Shown here one piece after another: positions 50,744 through 58,932 of a DNA stretch of 64,000 nt. A program made the translations under genes and the position numbers. Every line of letters begins with the position of its first letter. Positions within the stretch are counted from its first letter, which is position 1. Under the pieces are notes generated by a model that ran no database searches, had not been told where the DNA came from, and saw only the letters and a program-made list of their open reading frames with translations. Origin of the DNA: Demequina muriae. GTDB lineage: Bacteria > Actinomycetota > Actinomycetes > Actinomycetales > Demequinaceae. Where the stretch lies: assembly GCF_030418295.1 (NCBI RefSeq), contig NZ_JAUHQA010000001.1, forward strand, positions 186,001-250,000. The letters run 5' to 3'.

Positions 50744-52422
50744 GCGCTCTCCCCCGTGCCCGGCTGTGCCGACGTCACAGGACCGTGGACGGTCACCCGA
50801 GGGACGGGACCCGCATCGGCCGTCCGCCCCTCGCGCTCCGCGACGATGCGCGCCTGTGCCGCAAGGTAGGCGTCGCGGTCGTTGTAGCGGTGGAACACCC
50901 CGGCTATCTCCTGCGTGGGCTCGTGGCCCTTGCCGGTCACGATCACGGTGTCGCCCGGGCCCGCGAGCCTCAGCGCGTACTCGACGGCCGCAACCCGGGG
51001 CTCGACCTCGTGCACGTCGTGCAGGTCGGGGCGCGCCCGCTCGATCCCTGCGCGAATCGCGGACCGGATCGCTGCCGGCTCCTCGGAACGCGGGTTCTCG
51101 TCGGTGAGCACGATGACGTCCGCGAGGTCCGCCGCGATGCCGCCCATCACGGGGCGCTTGCCCTGGTCGCGGTCGCCGTCGGAGCCGAAGATCAGGATGA
51201 GCCGGCCAGGGGTGATGGGGCGCACTCCCTGCAGAGCGAGCGTGAGCGCATCGGGCGTATGGGCATAGTCGACGATGGCGAGCGGATCGATCGCGCTGCG
51301 CTCGACCACGCGCTCCATGCGGCCGGGCACCGCATGGGCGGTGGCGACGCCCGCGATCGCCTGCGGGAGCGGGACCCCGGCGGCGTGCGCTGCGGCGATC
51401 GCCACCATGGCGTTTGAGACGTTCACGAGCCCGGGCAGCGGCGCCTCTGCGGTGTGCTCGGCACCGCGCGGGTCCGTGAACGTGAAGCGCGAGCCCACGC
51501 CATCGAGGCCCACATCGGCCCACGTCACGGTCCAGTCCGCGTCCTGGGGGTCGTCGACGTGCGTGGACACCGTCTCGACCGGGATCTCGACGCGAGCGGC
51601 GAGGCGGCGGCCCCACTCGTCGTCGACGTTGATGACTCCTCGCGCCGCCCGCCCCGGGGCGAACAGCTTGGCCTTGGCGTCGAGGTACTCCTCCATGGTG
51701 CCGTGGAAGTCCAGGTGGTCCCACTGCAGATTGGTGAAGACCGCGACCGAGAACGCGACGCCGCTGATGCGCTCGAGAGCGGCGGCGTGCGAGCTCACCT
51801 CGGTGACGGCCGCCGTGACGCCCTGCTCGCGCATGCGCGCCAGCAGCCCGTGCAGCACAGGCGACTCGACAGTCGTGCGCGGCGACTCGATGGTCTCGTC
51901 GAGGATGCGCAGCTCGACCGTGCCCATGATGCCGCGCCGGTCGTGGACCTGCGCGAGAGCGTTGTCGACGAAGTACGCCGTGGTGGTCTTGCCGTTGGTG
52001 CCAGTGATCCCGACGAACACGAGCTCGCGGCTCGGGTCGCCGTAGACCAGTGCCGCCGCCTCGCCCATCGCGACGCGAGCATCGTCCACGAGCAGCACCG
52101 GGACGTCGACTCCGGACTCGGCGAGCAGGGCCTCGCCCTCCTCGTCGGTGAGCACCGCGACCGCTCCCCCTGCGACCGCATCGGCCGCGTAGCGCGCGCC
52201 GTGGACCTTGAGCCCGGGAAAGGCGCCGAACAGATCGCCGGCCGCCACCACATGGGAGTCGACGGTGGCGCCGGTCACGAGAATCGACTCGGGGTGGTCA
52301 TCCCCTGCGGGCTCCGCCTGGCCAGCACGCGCGCGCAGGCGCGCTCCCGCACGGTCAGCGAGCTCGGCGAGCGTGCGGGGCACCGCTCTCGAAGGACGCA
52401 GCGCCATCTCCTGCACGTTCAC
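50740..52422 (-). CDS. murE: UDP-MurNAc-dipeptide--diamino acid ligase MurE
   Basis: Adds the third, diamino residue of the stem peptide. 560 residues from GTG; DSHVVAAGDLFGAFPG, TGTNGKTTTAYFVDNAL and WDHLDFHGTMEEYLDAKAKL are conserved. The specificity motif, normally DNPR in diaminopimelate enzymes, reads ENPR within LTDENPRSEEP around residue 440. The residue could therefore be diaminopimelate or another diamino acid such as ornithine, so no substrate is asserted. It overlaps ftsI by a GTGA start/stop. Confidence 0.95.
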   Translation of the reverse strand: MNVQEMALRPSRAVPRTLAELADRAGARLRARAGQAEPAGDDHPESILVTGATVDSHVVAAGDLFGAFPGLKVHGARYAADAVAGGAVAVLTDEEGEALLAESGVDVPVLLVDDARVAMGEAAALVYGDPSRELVFVGITGTNGKTTTAYFVDNALAQVHDRRGIMGTVELRILDETIESPRTTVESPVLHGLLARMREQGVTAAVTEVSSHAAALERISGVAFSVAVFTNLQWDHLDFHGTMEEYLDAKAKLFAPGRAARGVINVDDEWGRRLAARVEIPVETVSTHVDDPQDADWTVTWADVGLDGVGSRFTFTDPRGAEHTAEAPLPGLVNVSNAMVAIAAAHAAGVPLPQAIAGVATAHAVPGRMERVVERSAIDPLAIVDYAHTPDALTLALQGVRPITPGRLILIFGSDGDRDQGKRPVMGGIAADLADVIVLTDENPRSEEPAAIRSAIRAGIERARPDLHDVHEVEPRVAAVEYALRLAGPGDTVIVTGKGHEPTQEIAGVFHRYNDRDAYLAAQARIVAEREGRTADAGPVPRVTVHGPVTSAQPGTGESA

Positions 52423-54332
52423 TCCCAGGTCGTCGGATACATCTCTTCACGCGGTCCCGAGGGCGGGACGCGGAGGGCCTGCAAGGCAAATGTTGTCACG
52501 TCCTTGAAGACAGGGGCAGCGACCTCGCCGCCCCAGATCGAGGACTTGGGGTCCCATACGATCACCGAGACGACGATACGCGGGTCGTCGGCGGGCGCGA
52601 CGCCGACGAAGGAGGACACCAGTCGGTTCAGCTCGCCGTTCTCGTCGGCGGCCTCCGCCGTGCCCGTCTTGCCGGCGACGCGGTAGCCGTCGATCTTTGC
52701 CAGCCCGCCCGTCCCGGACTCGGTGACGTCCTCGAGCATCAGCATCAGCTGGTCGGCGGTCTCCTCGGACACGACCTGCCTGGGCTCGTCCGTCTCGCGT
52801 GCGATGAACTCGCCGTCTGCGGTCTCGTACCCATTGACCACCGACGGCTGCAGCCGCACGCCCCCGTTGGCGATGGTCTGGTACACCTGGCTGGTCTGGA
52901 GCGCGGTCGTCGCGACGCCCTGGCCGTACAGCACGGCCCACTTGGTGCGGCCGTCCCATTGCTGCCACGGGTGAAGGATGCCGCCCACCTCGGTGGGCAG
53001 ACCCACGCCGGTCGGCGATCCGAAGCCGAACGCCTCCAGGTAGTGGTGGCGCTGCGCCTCGGTGAGGTCTTCGCCCACCTGGATGGTGCCCGTGTTGGAC
53101 GAGGTCACCAGCACGCCCGAGAGCGTGAGCTTCTGGTCCTCGTGCTCGTGCGAGTCCTTGAACGTCTGGTTGTTCTCGGTCGTGTACTGGTACGGGGCGA
53201 TGTAGCGGCTGGTCGGCGTCGCGACGCCCTCCTCGAGCGCCGCGGCCATGGTGATGACCTTCGCCGTCGAGCCGGGTTCGAAGATGTCCTCGACGGCGCG
53301 CGAGCCCCGTGCCGCGGCGTCCGTCGCACCTGGGTCGTTCGGGTCCACCGCGCCCGAGTCCGCGATCGCCAGGAACTCTCCGGTCTTCACGTCCTGCACC
53401 AGCACGATCCCCTGCGAGCCGCCGTTGACCTTGAGCGCCTCGTCGAGGGCCTGCTGCGCATAGAACTGGATGTCGCGGTCGAGAGTCAGCATGACGGTCG
53501 ACCCCGGCACCGCCTCCTCCTCCTCGAGCACGCCGGTCGGGATGACCGTGCCGCCCCTCGCGTCGGATTCGTACGTCAAGGAGCCGGGGGTGCCGAGCAG
53601 CTCGTCCTCGAACGCCGCCTCGACGCCCGCGAGACCCCAGTCGACTCCCTGCTTGTCCTCGCGGCCGCCCACGAAGCCCACCACGTTGCCACCGATGTTG
53701 CCGTTGGGGTACTGGCGCTCCGTCACGGGCTCGCGGTCGATCCCGGGGATGCCCTCGGCATTGATCAGCCCCCACGTCTCGGGCGTCACGTACTTGGCGA
53801 TGTACTGGAACGTCTTGTCGCCCACCAGGTCCGCCGCCAGCTCCGACTCGGAGACCCCGAGGATCGGCGCGAGGATGCGGGCAGCGTCGAGCGGCCCCTC
53901 GGCCACCACCTGGCGGTTCTCGATGCGCTGGAACTCCTGGAGGGTCTCCTGGTTGACGAACACGTGATAGCGCTGCGCGGACGTCGCCATGACGTCGCCG
54001 TTGCGATCCACGATGTCCGCGCGCACCGGCTCGATGGTGGACGTCGCCAGTCGGTTCTCGAGTGCCGCGACCGACAGTTCCGACGCGTTCACTCCTTGGA
54101 TCATCACGAGCCGTACCGCGAAGACCAGCAGAATCACGAGCGTGACGAGCGTCACGACTCGCTGGCGCGTGCGGGGGTCGCCCACCTTCAGGGTGCCGGC
54201 ACGGGCGGAGGTGACACGGACGGTGGCGGGCCGGCGCGTGGGACCGCCCGCGCGGGCGCGATCCGAGTGACCGGAAGGGCGCCGCTGACTCGCGGGACGC
54301 CCTCCTGGCGCGCGGCGGCGGTCGTCCGACAT
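52419..54332 (-). CDS. ftsI: Septal class B penicillin-binding protein FtsI (PBP3)
   Basis: Transpeptidase of the divisome, 637 residues. Arg-rich cytosolic N terminus, one membrane segment (about 57-75), PBP dimerisation/pedestal region, then the transpeptidase domain with catalytic Ser in EPGSTAKVITMA (near residue 355), SSN in TSSNTGT (near 411) and KTGT in AGKTGTAEA (near 555). It works with FtsW, encoded in the same cluster. Overlaps the FtsL-like gene by one base (TGATG). Confidence 0.97.
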   Translation of the reverse strand: MSDDRRRAPGGRPASQRRPSGHSDRARAGGPTRRPATVRVTSARAGTLKVGDPRTRQRVVTLVTLVILLVFAVRLVMIQGVNASELSVAALENRLATSTIEPVRADIVDRNGDVMATSAQRYHVFVNQETLQEFQRIENRQVVAEGPLDAARILAPILGVSESELAADLVGDKTFQYIAKYVTPETWGLINAEGIPGIDREPVTERQYPNGNIGGNVVGFVGGREDKQGVDWGLAGVEAAFEDELLGTPGSLTYESDARGGTVIPTGVLEEEEAVPGSTVMLTLDRDIQFYAQQALDEALKVNGGSQGIVLVQDVKTGEFLAIADSGAVDPNDPGATDAAARGSRAVEDIFEPGSTAKVITMAAALEEGVATPTSRYIAPYQYTTENNQTFKDSHEHEDQKLTLSGVLVTSSNTGTIQVGEDLTEAQRHHYLEAFGFGSPTGVGLPTEVGGILHPWQQWDGRTKWAVLYGQGVATTALQTSQVYQTIANGGVRLQPSVVNGYETADGEFIARETDEPRQVVSEETADQLMLMLEDVTESGTGGLAKIDGYRVAGKTGTAEAADENGELNRLVSSFVGVAPADDPRIVVSVIVWDPKSSIWGGEVAAPVFKDVTTFALQALRVPPSGPREEMYPTTWE

Positions 54333-54796
54333 CAGCCGGCCCCTGGCTCGAGGACGGCACCGGTCTCGAGCGAGACCGACCGCAGGGTGTCGTGCGGGCG
54401 CATGCCCAGATCGGTGGCGGCGTCGGCGAGCAGGTTCGGCGCCGAGTTCGCCTCGAGCGCAGTCACGAGCGCGGACCGCTCCTGGTGCAGGCTCGCGATC
54501 TCGATCTTGAGGTCGCGACGCTCATACGCGCCCTTCGCCATCGACGTGTTCAGCAGCAGCACCGCCGCGAGCGCACTCAGGATGATGAGGATGCAGGCCC
54601 AAGCGAACGGTGCCAGCGAGCGGGCCTGCTCGGGCGCACCGACCGCGCGCAGGCGGGGGCGCTGGTCGGACGTGGGGCGAGAGGCAGGCGCGGTGCGAGC
54701 GGTCGCAGCCCGAGCGGCCGCCGATGACCTCGTCTGGCCGGGGACGCCTGGACGCGACGGGGCGTCCTGAACGCGCCGGAGCGGAGCGGCGCTCAT
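54332..54796 (-). CDS. FtsL-like septum-formation membrane protein
   Basis: 154 residues in the position of ftsL: disordered N terminus, one membrane segment (about 64-84, PFAWACILIILSALAAVLLL) and an outside coiled coil (YERRDLKIEIASLHQERSALV). Sequence is poorly conserved, as expected for FtsL, so the call relies on topology and gene order. Its ATG overlaps the rsmH stop. Confidence 0.82.
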   Translation of the reverse strand: MSAAPLRRVQDAPSRPGVPGQTRSSAAARAATARTAPASRPTSDQRPRLRAVGAPEQARSLAPFAWACILIILSALAAVLLLNTSMAKGAYERRDLKIEIASLHQERSALVTALEANSAPNLLADAATDLGMRPHDTLRSVSLETGAVLEPGAG

Positions 54797-55776
54797 GCGG
54801 CCCTCCTGAGGCGCGCGGGCGGCGTGGGCCGGGTGCGCTCGGCGGCCCGCAGGCGCACGGACGTGGCACGCGGGTTCTCCTCGGCCTCGGCGGCCGAGGC
54901 CTTCTCGGCACCGCGAGTGAGGAGGCGCAGGTACGGCTGGTCGTCATCGGGGACCACCGGCATTCCGTGCGGGGCCGAGCTCGTGGAGCCGGCCGCGAGC
55001 GCAGTCTTGACGATGCGGTCCTCGAGCGACTGGTATGCCATCACCACGATGCGTCCGCCGACCCGGGTGCCCTCGATGGCCGCGGGCATGGCACGCTCGA
55101 GCACCTCGAGTTCGCGGTTCACAGCAATGCGCAGCGCCTGGAACGTGCGCTTGGCGGGATTGCTGCCCGGCACGCGCTTGGCAGCGGGGATGCACGCGCG
55201 CACGAGGTCGACGAGATCGGCGCTGCGCACCACGGGACTGACGTCGCGACGGCGCACGATCGCCTCCGCGATGCGCGCAGCGAAGCGCTCCTCGCCGTAC
55301 TCGCGCAGAATGCGGGTGAGCTCGCGCTCATCGGCATCGCGCAGGAGGTCCGCAGCGGTGAGCGGGTCCTCTCGATTCATGCGCATGTCCAGCGGTGCAT
55401 CACGGGAGTACGAGAAGCCGCGATCGTCCTCGTCGATCTGGAGTGAGCTGACGCCGAGGTCCAGCAGAACGCCGTCGCATCGCTCGGCGCCCACGCGCGC
55501 CAGCGCGCCGGCGATGTCGTCGTACTCGGCGTGGTGGGCCACGAACCGACCGCCAAACCGCGCCAGGCGCTGCGAGGCGAGGCCAATGGCATCACGATCT
55601 CGGTCGATGCCCACGACCGTGACGCCGGGGCACTGCTCGAGCAGGGCCTCGGTGTGCCCTCCCATGCCGAGCGTGCCGTCGATCGCCACGGCGCCCTCAT
55701 GGTCAAGAGAGGGCGCGAGCAGATCGACGCAGCGCTGCAGCAGCACCGGCTGGTGCCGCGAGGCCGCATCGGTCAT
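54793..55776 (-). CDS. rsmH: 16S rRNA (cytosine1402-N4)-methyltransferase RsmH
   Basis: SAM-dependent methylation of C1402 in 16S rRNA. 327 residues starting MTDAASRHQPVLLQRCVDLL, with the SAM motif DGTLGMGGHTEALL, VLLDLGVSSLQID and NPAKRTFQALRIAVNREL. The GAGGAGG ribosome-binding site is just upstream of the ATG. Second gene of the dcw cluster, 109 bases after mraZ. Confidence 0.97.
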   Translation of the reverse strand: MTDAASRHQPVLLQRCVDLLAPSLDHEGAVAIDGTLGMGGHTEALLEQCPGVTVVGIDRDRDAIGLASQRLARFGGRFVAHHAEYDDIAGALARVGAERCDGVLLDLGVSSLQIDEDDRGFSYSRDAPLDMRMNREDPLTAADLLRDADERELTRILREYGEERFAARIAEAIVRRRDVSPVVRSADLVDLVRACIPAAKRVPGSNPAKRTFQALRIAVNRELEVLERAMPAAIEGTRVGGRIVVMAYQSLEDRIVKTALAAGSTSSAPHGMPVVPDDDQPYLRLLTRGAEKASAAEAEENPRATSVRLRAAERTRPTPPARLRRAA

Positions 55777-55885
55777 CACCCCTCCTCTTCCTTCGTGTCG
55801 CCGTGATCTGTGGTCTCCCTCCGGCTCTCTGACGGGGGGAAGTCCGTCAGAGTCGCTCGGCGGAAGACCGCAGGCCACGGTGATC

Positions 55886-56353
55886 TCACATGTCGTCGAA
55901 CACCTCGGCGGCGGTTGCCGCGTAATCCTCTTCTCCATCCACCAGGTACTGCTCCCACGTGGCTGCGTCCCAGATCTCCACGCGCGAGCCCATCCCGACC
56001 ACGGCGACCTCCCGGTCGATGCCGGCGTACCCGCGCAGCGCACCGCTGAGCAGGATCCGCCCCTGCTTGTCCGGAATGTCGTCCTGGGCGTGACCCAGGA
56101 AGTTCCGCAGGTAGTCGCGAGCCCTCTTGTTCTCCAACGGGGCCTTGCGCAGCCGATCGTGCACGACCGCGAACTCGTCCAGCGGGAACAGGAACACGCA
56201 TCGATCCAAGCCGCGCGTGGCGACCAGTCCCGAGGCGAGACGACCCCTGAACTTGGCCGGCAGGATCAGCCGTCCCTTGTCGTCCAGACGAGGCGTGAAC
56301 GTGCCGAGGAAGACCCCGGTGGGGCCTAGACCGTGCGCCACGGGCTCGGACAC
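55886..56353 (-). CDS. mraZ: Transcriptional regulator MraZ
   Basis: DNA-binding repressor of the dcw cluster, 155 residues. It has two MraZ repeats, beginning VFLGTFTPRLDDKGRLILPAKF and DKQGRILLSGALRGYAGI. The start is GTG 56353, because AGGAGGT lies seven bases upstream; this adds 13 residues (VSEPVAHGLGPTG) to the usual N terminus. The GTGGAG boxes at 56390-56415 just upstream of its start are its likely operators. Confidence 0.93.
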   Translation of the reverse strand: MSEPVAHGLGPTGVFLGTFTPRLDDKGRLILPAKFRGRLASGLVATRGLDRCVFLFPLDEFAVVHDRLRKAPLENKRARDYLRNFLGHAQDDIPDKQGRILLSGALRGYAGIDREVAVVGMGSRVEIWDAATWEQYLVDGEEDYAATAAEVFDDM

Positions 56354-56389
56354 GTCGGTCACCTCCTCACGCCACGACTCGCCAGTGCG

Positions 56390-56415
56390 CCCCACATTAC
56401 TCCACTTCACTCCAC
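56390..56415 (-). promoter_or_regulatory. MraZ-type operator boxes for the dcw cluster
   Basis: Three direct repeats on the minus strand: GTGGAG (56410-56415), GTGGAG (56400-56405) and GTGGGG (56390-56395), all spaced exactly ten bases apart. Regularly spaced GTGG-type repeats upstream of mraZ are the known MraZ binding pattern. Confidence 0.7.
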
Positions 56416-56475
56416 TTACATGCGGAGATTGTGAGAAATCCTCCACATGAACACCATCACACCTGCTATATCTCA

Positions 56476-56491
56476 GTGGAGCGAAGTGGGG
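56476..56491 (+). promoter_or_regulatory. MraZ-type boxes facing the moxR operon
   Basis: GTGGAG (56476-56481) and GTGGGG (56486-56491) on the plus strand, again ten bases apart, lie about 95 bases before moxR. They repeat the mraZ boxes in opposite orientation, suggesting MraZ control of the divergent operon. TATATC at 56467-56472 just upstream could be a -10 element. Confidence 0.5.
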
Positions 56492-56584
56492 GGATTTCGC
56501 GCCCCCGAGTGTCGGTGACGACAAGAGGGATGTGCCCACGGGTCGGATCGCCTAGGCTCGAACGCAGGCTGCAAAGGAGCATTC

Positions 56585-57622
56585 ATGACCCAGACACTGC
56601 CCACGGAGAGCGAGCTTGCTGAGGTGGCGGACGTCACCTCACGCATTCGCGCCTCGATCTCCACTGTGCTGTCCGGACTCGATCACGCGATCACCGGGAC
56701 GCTGTCCACCGTGCTGGCGCAGGGCCACCTGCTGATCGAGGACGTTCCCGGGGTCGGCAAGACCACGCTGGCGCGAGCCTTCGCCAAGAGCGTCGACTGC
56801 TCGGTGGGGCGGATCCAGTTCACCCCCGACCTGCTGCCGTCCGATGTCACTGGGGTCAGCATCTATCGCGCCGACGACCACCGCTTCGAGTTCCGCCCCG
56901 GACCGGTGTTCGCGAATGTCGTGATCGCGGACGAGATCAACCGCGCCTCGCCCAAGACCCAGTCCGCGCTGCTCGAGAGCATGCAGGAGCGCGCCGTCAC
57001 CGTCGATGGCCTCACCCGCGAGTTGCCCAACCCGTTCCTGGTGGTCGCCACCCAGAACCCCATCGAGATGGAAGGCACCTACCCGCTGCCGGAGGCTCAG
57101 CGCGACCGCTTCATGGCCCAGGTCTCGGTCGGATATCCGCAGCCCCGCGACGAGATGGCGATGCTCGACAGCCACGACGGCGTGGACCCTCTCGCGTTCG
57201 TCGAACCCGTGACCAACACTGCGGCGCTCGCAGCCGCGATCGCCGTCGCGCGCCGCATCTATGTCGCTCCCGCGATCAAGCAGTACATCGTCGACCTCGT
57301 GGGCGCGACCCGCGATGAGGCGGGACTGCGGCTCGGCGCCTCCCCCCGTGCGGCACTCCAGCTGCTCGCGGCCTCCAAGGCGCGCGCCGCGATGGCGGGC
57401 CGCAACCACGTGCTCCCGGACGACGTCAAGGCTCTCGCGGTGGCGGTGCTCGCGCACCGACTGATCCCGTCGACCGAGTCACGGCTGTCTGGCCGCACGG
57501 CGCAGCAGCTCACCCGCGACATCGTCGCGCGCACCGACGTCCCGATCTCCGCTCGCGACGCCGTTCCCCACCGCGAGGCCGCGGTGGACCACTCTCGACA
57601 CCAGGCGGCGCCCACGGCATGA
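56585..57622 (+). CDS. MoxR-family AAA+ ATPase
   Basis: Chaperone-like ATPase, 345 residues, starting after an AAGGAG ribosome-binding site. Walker A is EDVPGVGKTTLARAF near residue 55, Walker B VVIADEINRASPKTQSALLE, and sensor ATQNPIEMEGTYPLPEAQRDRF. MoxR proteins with DUF58 partners assist maturation or activation of envelope proteins. Overlaps the next gene (ATGA). Confidence 0.95.
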   Translation: MTQTLPTESELAEVADVTSRIRASISTVLSGLDHAITGTLSTVLAQGHLLIEDVPGVGKTTLARAFAKSVDCSVGRIQFTPDLLPSDVTGVSIYRADDHRFEFRPGPVFANVVIADEINRASPKTQSALLESMQERAVTVDGLTRELPNPFLVVATQNPIEMEGTYPLPEAQRDRFMAQVSVGYPQPRDEMAMLDSHDGVDPLAFVEPVTNTAALAAAIAVARRIYVAPAIKQYIVDLVGATRDEAGLRLGASPRAALQLLAASKARAAMAGRNHVLPDDVKALAVAVLAHRLIPSTESRLSGRTAQQLTRDIVARTDVPISARDAVPHREAAVDHSRHQAAPTA

Positions 57623-58932
57623 GCACCGCCGCGACGGACCGCGCGGCACCGCCCCGGCAGACGCGGCGTGCGAGCTCCGAGACCGAGATGACCAGCCGGG
57701 GGGTCGGCGTGCTCGCCGCCGGCATCGTGATCGCGGTGCTGGGCGTCGGCCTGTCGACACCGATCCTGGTGTACATCGGCGTCGCGATGACGTGTGCGGT
57801 CGCTGTGGCGTGGATCTGGCTGGTCATCGCGGTCGACGCCTTCCTGCGCGTGATCCCCGCCACCAGGCGAGAGGTCTCTCCGCACCCGCTCACCGCAGGC
57901 GTGCCGGGCACGGTGAGCGTCACCATCGACTCCCGGGCGGGCGGGCGTCACGTGCGGATGCGCCGGTCCGTGACCGAGCATCTCGATCTGCGCGAGCAGG
58001 CCGCCGCCGAGCTCACGGGCGGAGCCGGCACCAAGGCGACCGTGACCCGCGGTGACGGCACCCTGACTCTCCGGTACTCGCTGCACCCCACTCGGCGCGG
58101 GCGCTGGCCCCTCGGTCCTGCGCTGGTGCACTCCGGCGACCCCTTCGGAATGATCCACGCCGACACCCCCGTCGGCGAGCCGCAGCTGGTCCCGGTGTGG
58201 CCGGCGGTCGTAGACCTGTCCGGAACGGCCGGCGCGCTGATGGGCCACGCGGACCGCGTGGTCCTCGGGGCGCGCACCCCCTCCCCCGACGACGCCTCCC
58301 TGCGCGACTACCGCGAGGGCGACGACCTGAGGCGCGTGCACTGGGCGAGCTCGGCACGCCTGGGCACCATGCTGGTGCGCTCGGATGAGCGGGCGGGTCG
58401 CAGGCCCGCGACCGTCATCCTCGACCCACCACGTGAGCCCATCGCACTCGAGTGGGCGATCTCCGCAGCAGCGTCGATCGCGTTGTCGGTCCTCGACTCG
58501 GGACACCCGGTGCGGATGATCGGCGCGGGCCTGGACGCCGGAGCCGTGCGGCACCTCGGCGAGCGCGGCGGCGAAGCCGCGCGATACGAGCTCCTCAACC
58601 AGACCATCGACCTGCGCGCCCCCGCGTCACGGGCGGACTCCACGGCGCAGGTGGTGCGCTCGGCCGCGCTCGCCGCCGACGACGCGCGCCAGGGCGAGGT
58701 GACCGTCGGCGTCTTGGAGCCGCTCTCTCAGGAGGCGCTCGACGCGCTCGTGCCCATCGGGGACTCCGGGCGAGCGTGGGCGCTCGTACGCACGGGTCCG
58801 GCGATGGAGGCCGATGCGCGCCGCACCGTGCGTGGACTGCGCCGCGCGGGGTGGCGTGCCACCACGATCTCGCCCACCGACGACCTCGCCGAGCTGTGGA
58901 CCCGCATGCTGACGGCTGGGGAGATCGAGTGA
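57619..58932 (+). CDS. DUF58 domain membrane protein
   Basis: 437 residues with two hydrophobic segments near the N terminus (about 33-75) and the DUF58 region, whose hallmark RDYREGDDLRRVHWASSAR is present. The following part resembles a von Willebrand A-like fold. Function unknown; it is the standard partner of MoxR and transglutaminase proteins. The end overlaps the next gene (GTGA). Confidence 0.9.
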   Translation: MSTAATDRAAPPRQTRRASSETEMTSRGVGVLAAGIVIAVLGVGLSTPILVYIGVAMTCAVAVAWIWLVIAVDAFLRVIPATRREVSPHPLTAGVPGTVSVTIDSRAGGRHVRMRRSVTEHLDLREQAAAELTGGAGTKATVTRGDGTLTLRYSLHPTRRGRWPLGPALVHSGDPFGMIHADTPVGEPQLVPVWPAVVDLSGTAGALMGHADRVVLGARTPSPDDASLRDYREGDDLRRVHWASSARLGTMLVRSDERAGRRPATVILDPPREPIALEWAISAAASIALSVLDSGHPVRMIGAGLDAGAVRHLGERGGEAARYELLNQTIDLRAPASRADSTAQVVRSAALAADDARQGEVTVGVLEPLSQEALDALVPIGDSGRAWALVRTGPAMEADARRTVRGLRRAGWRATTISPTDDLAELWTRMLTAGEIE

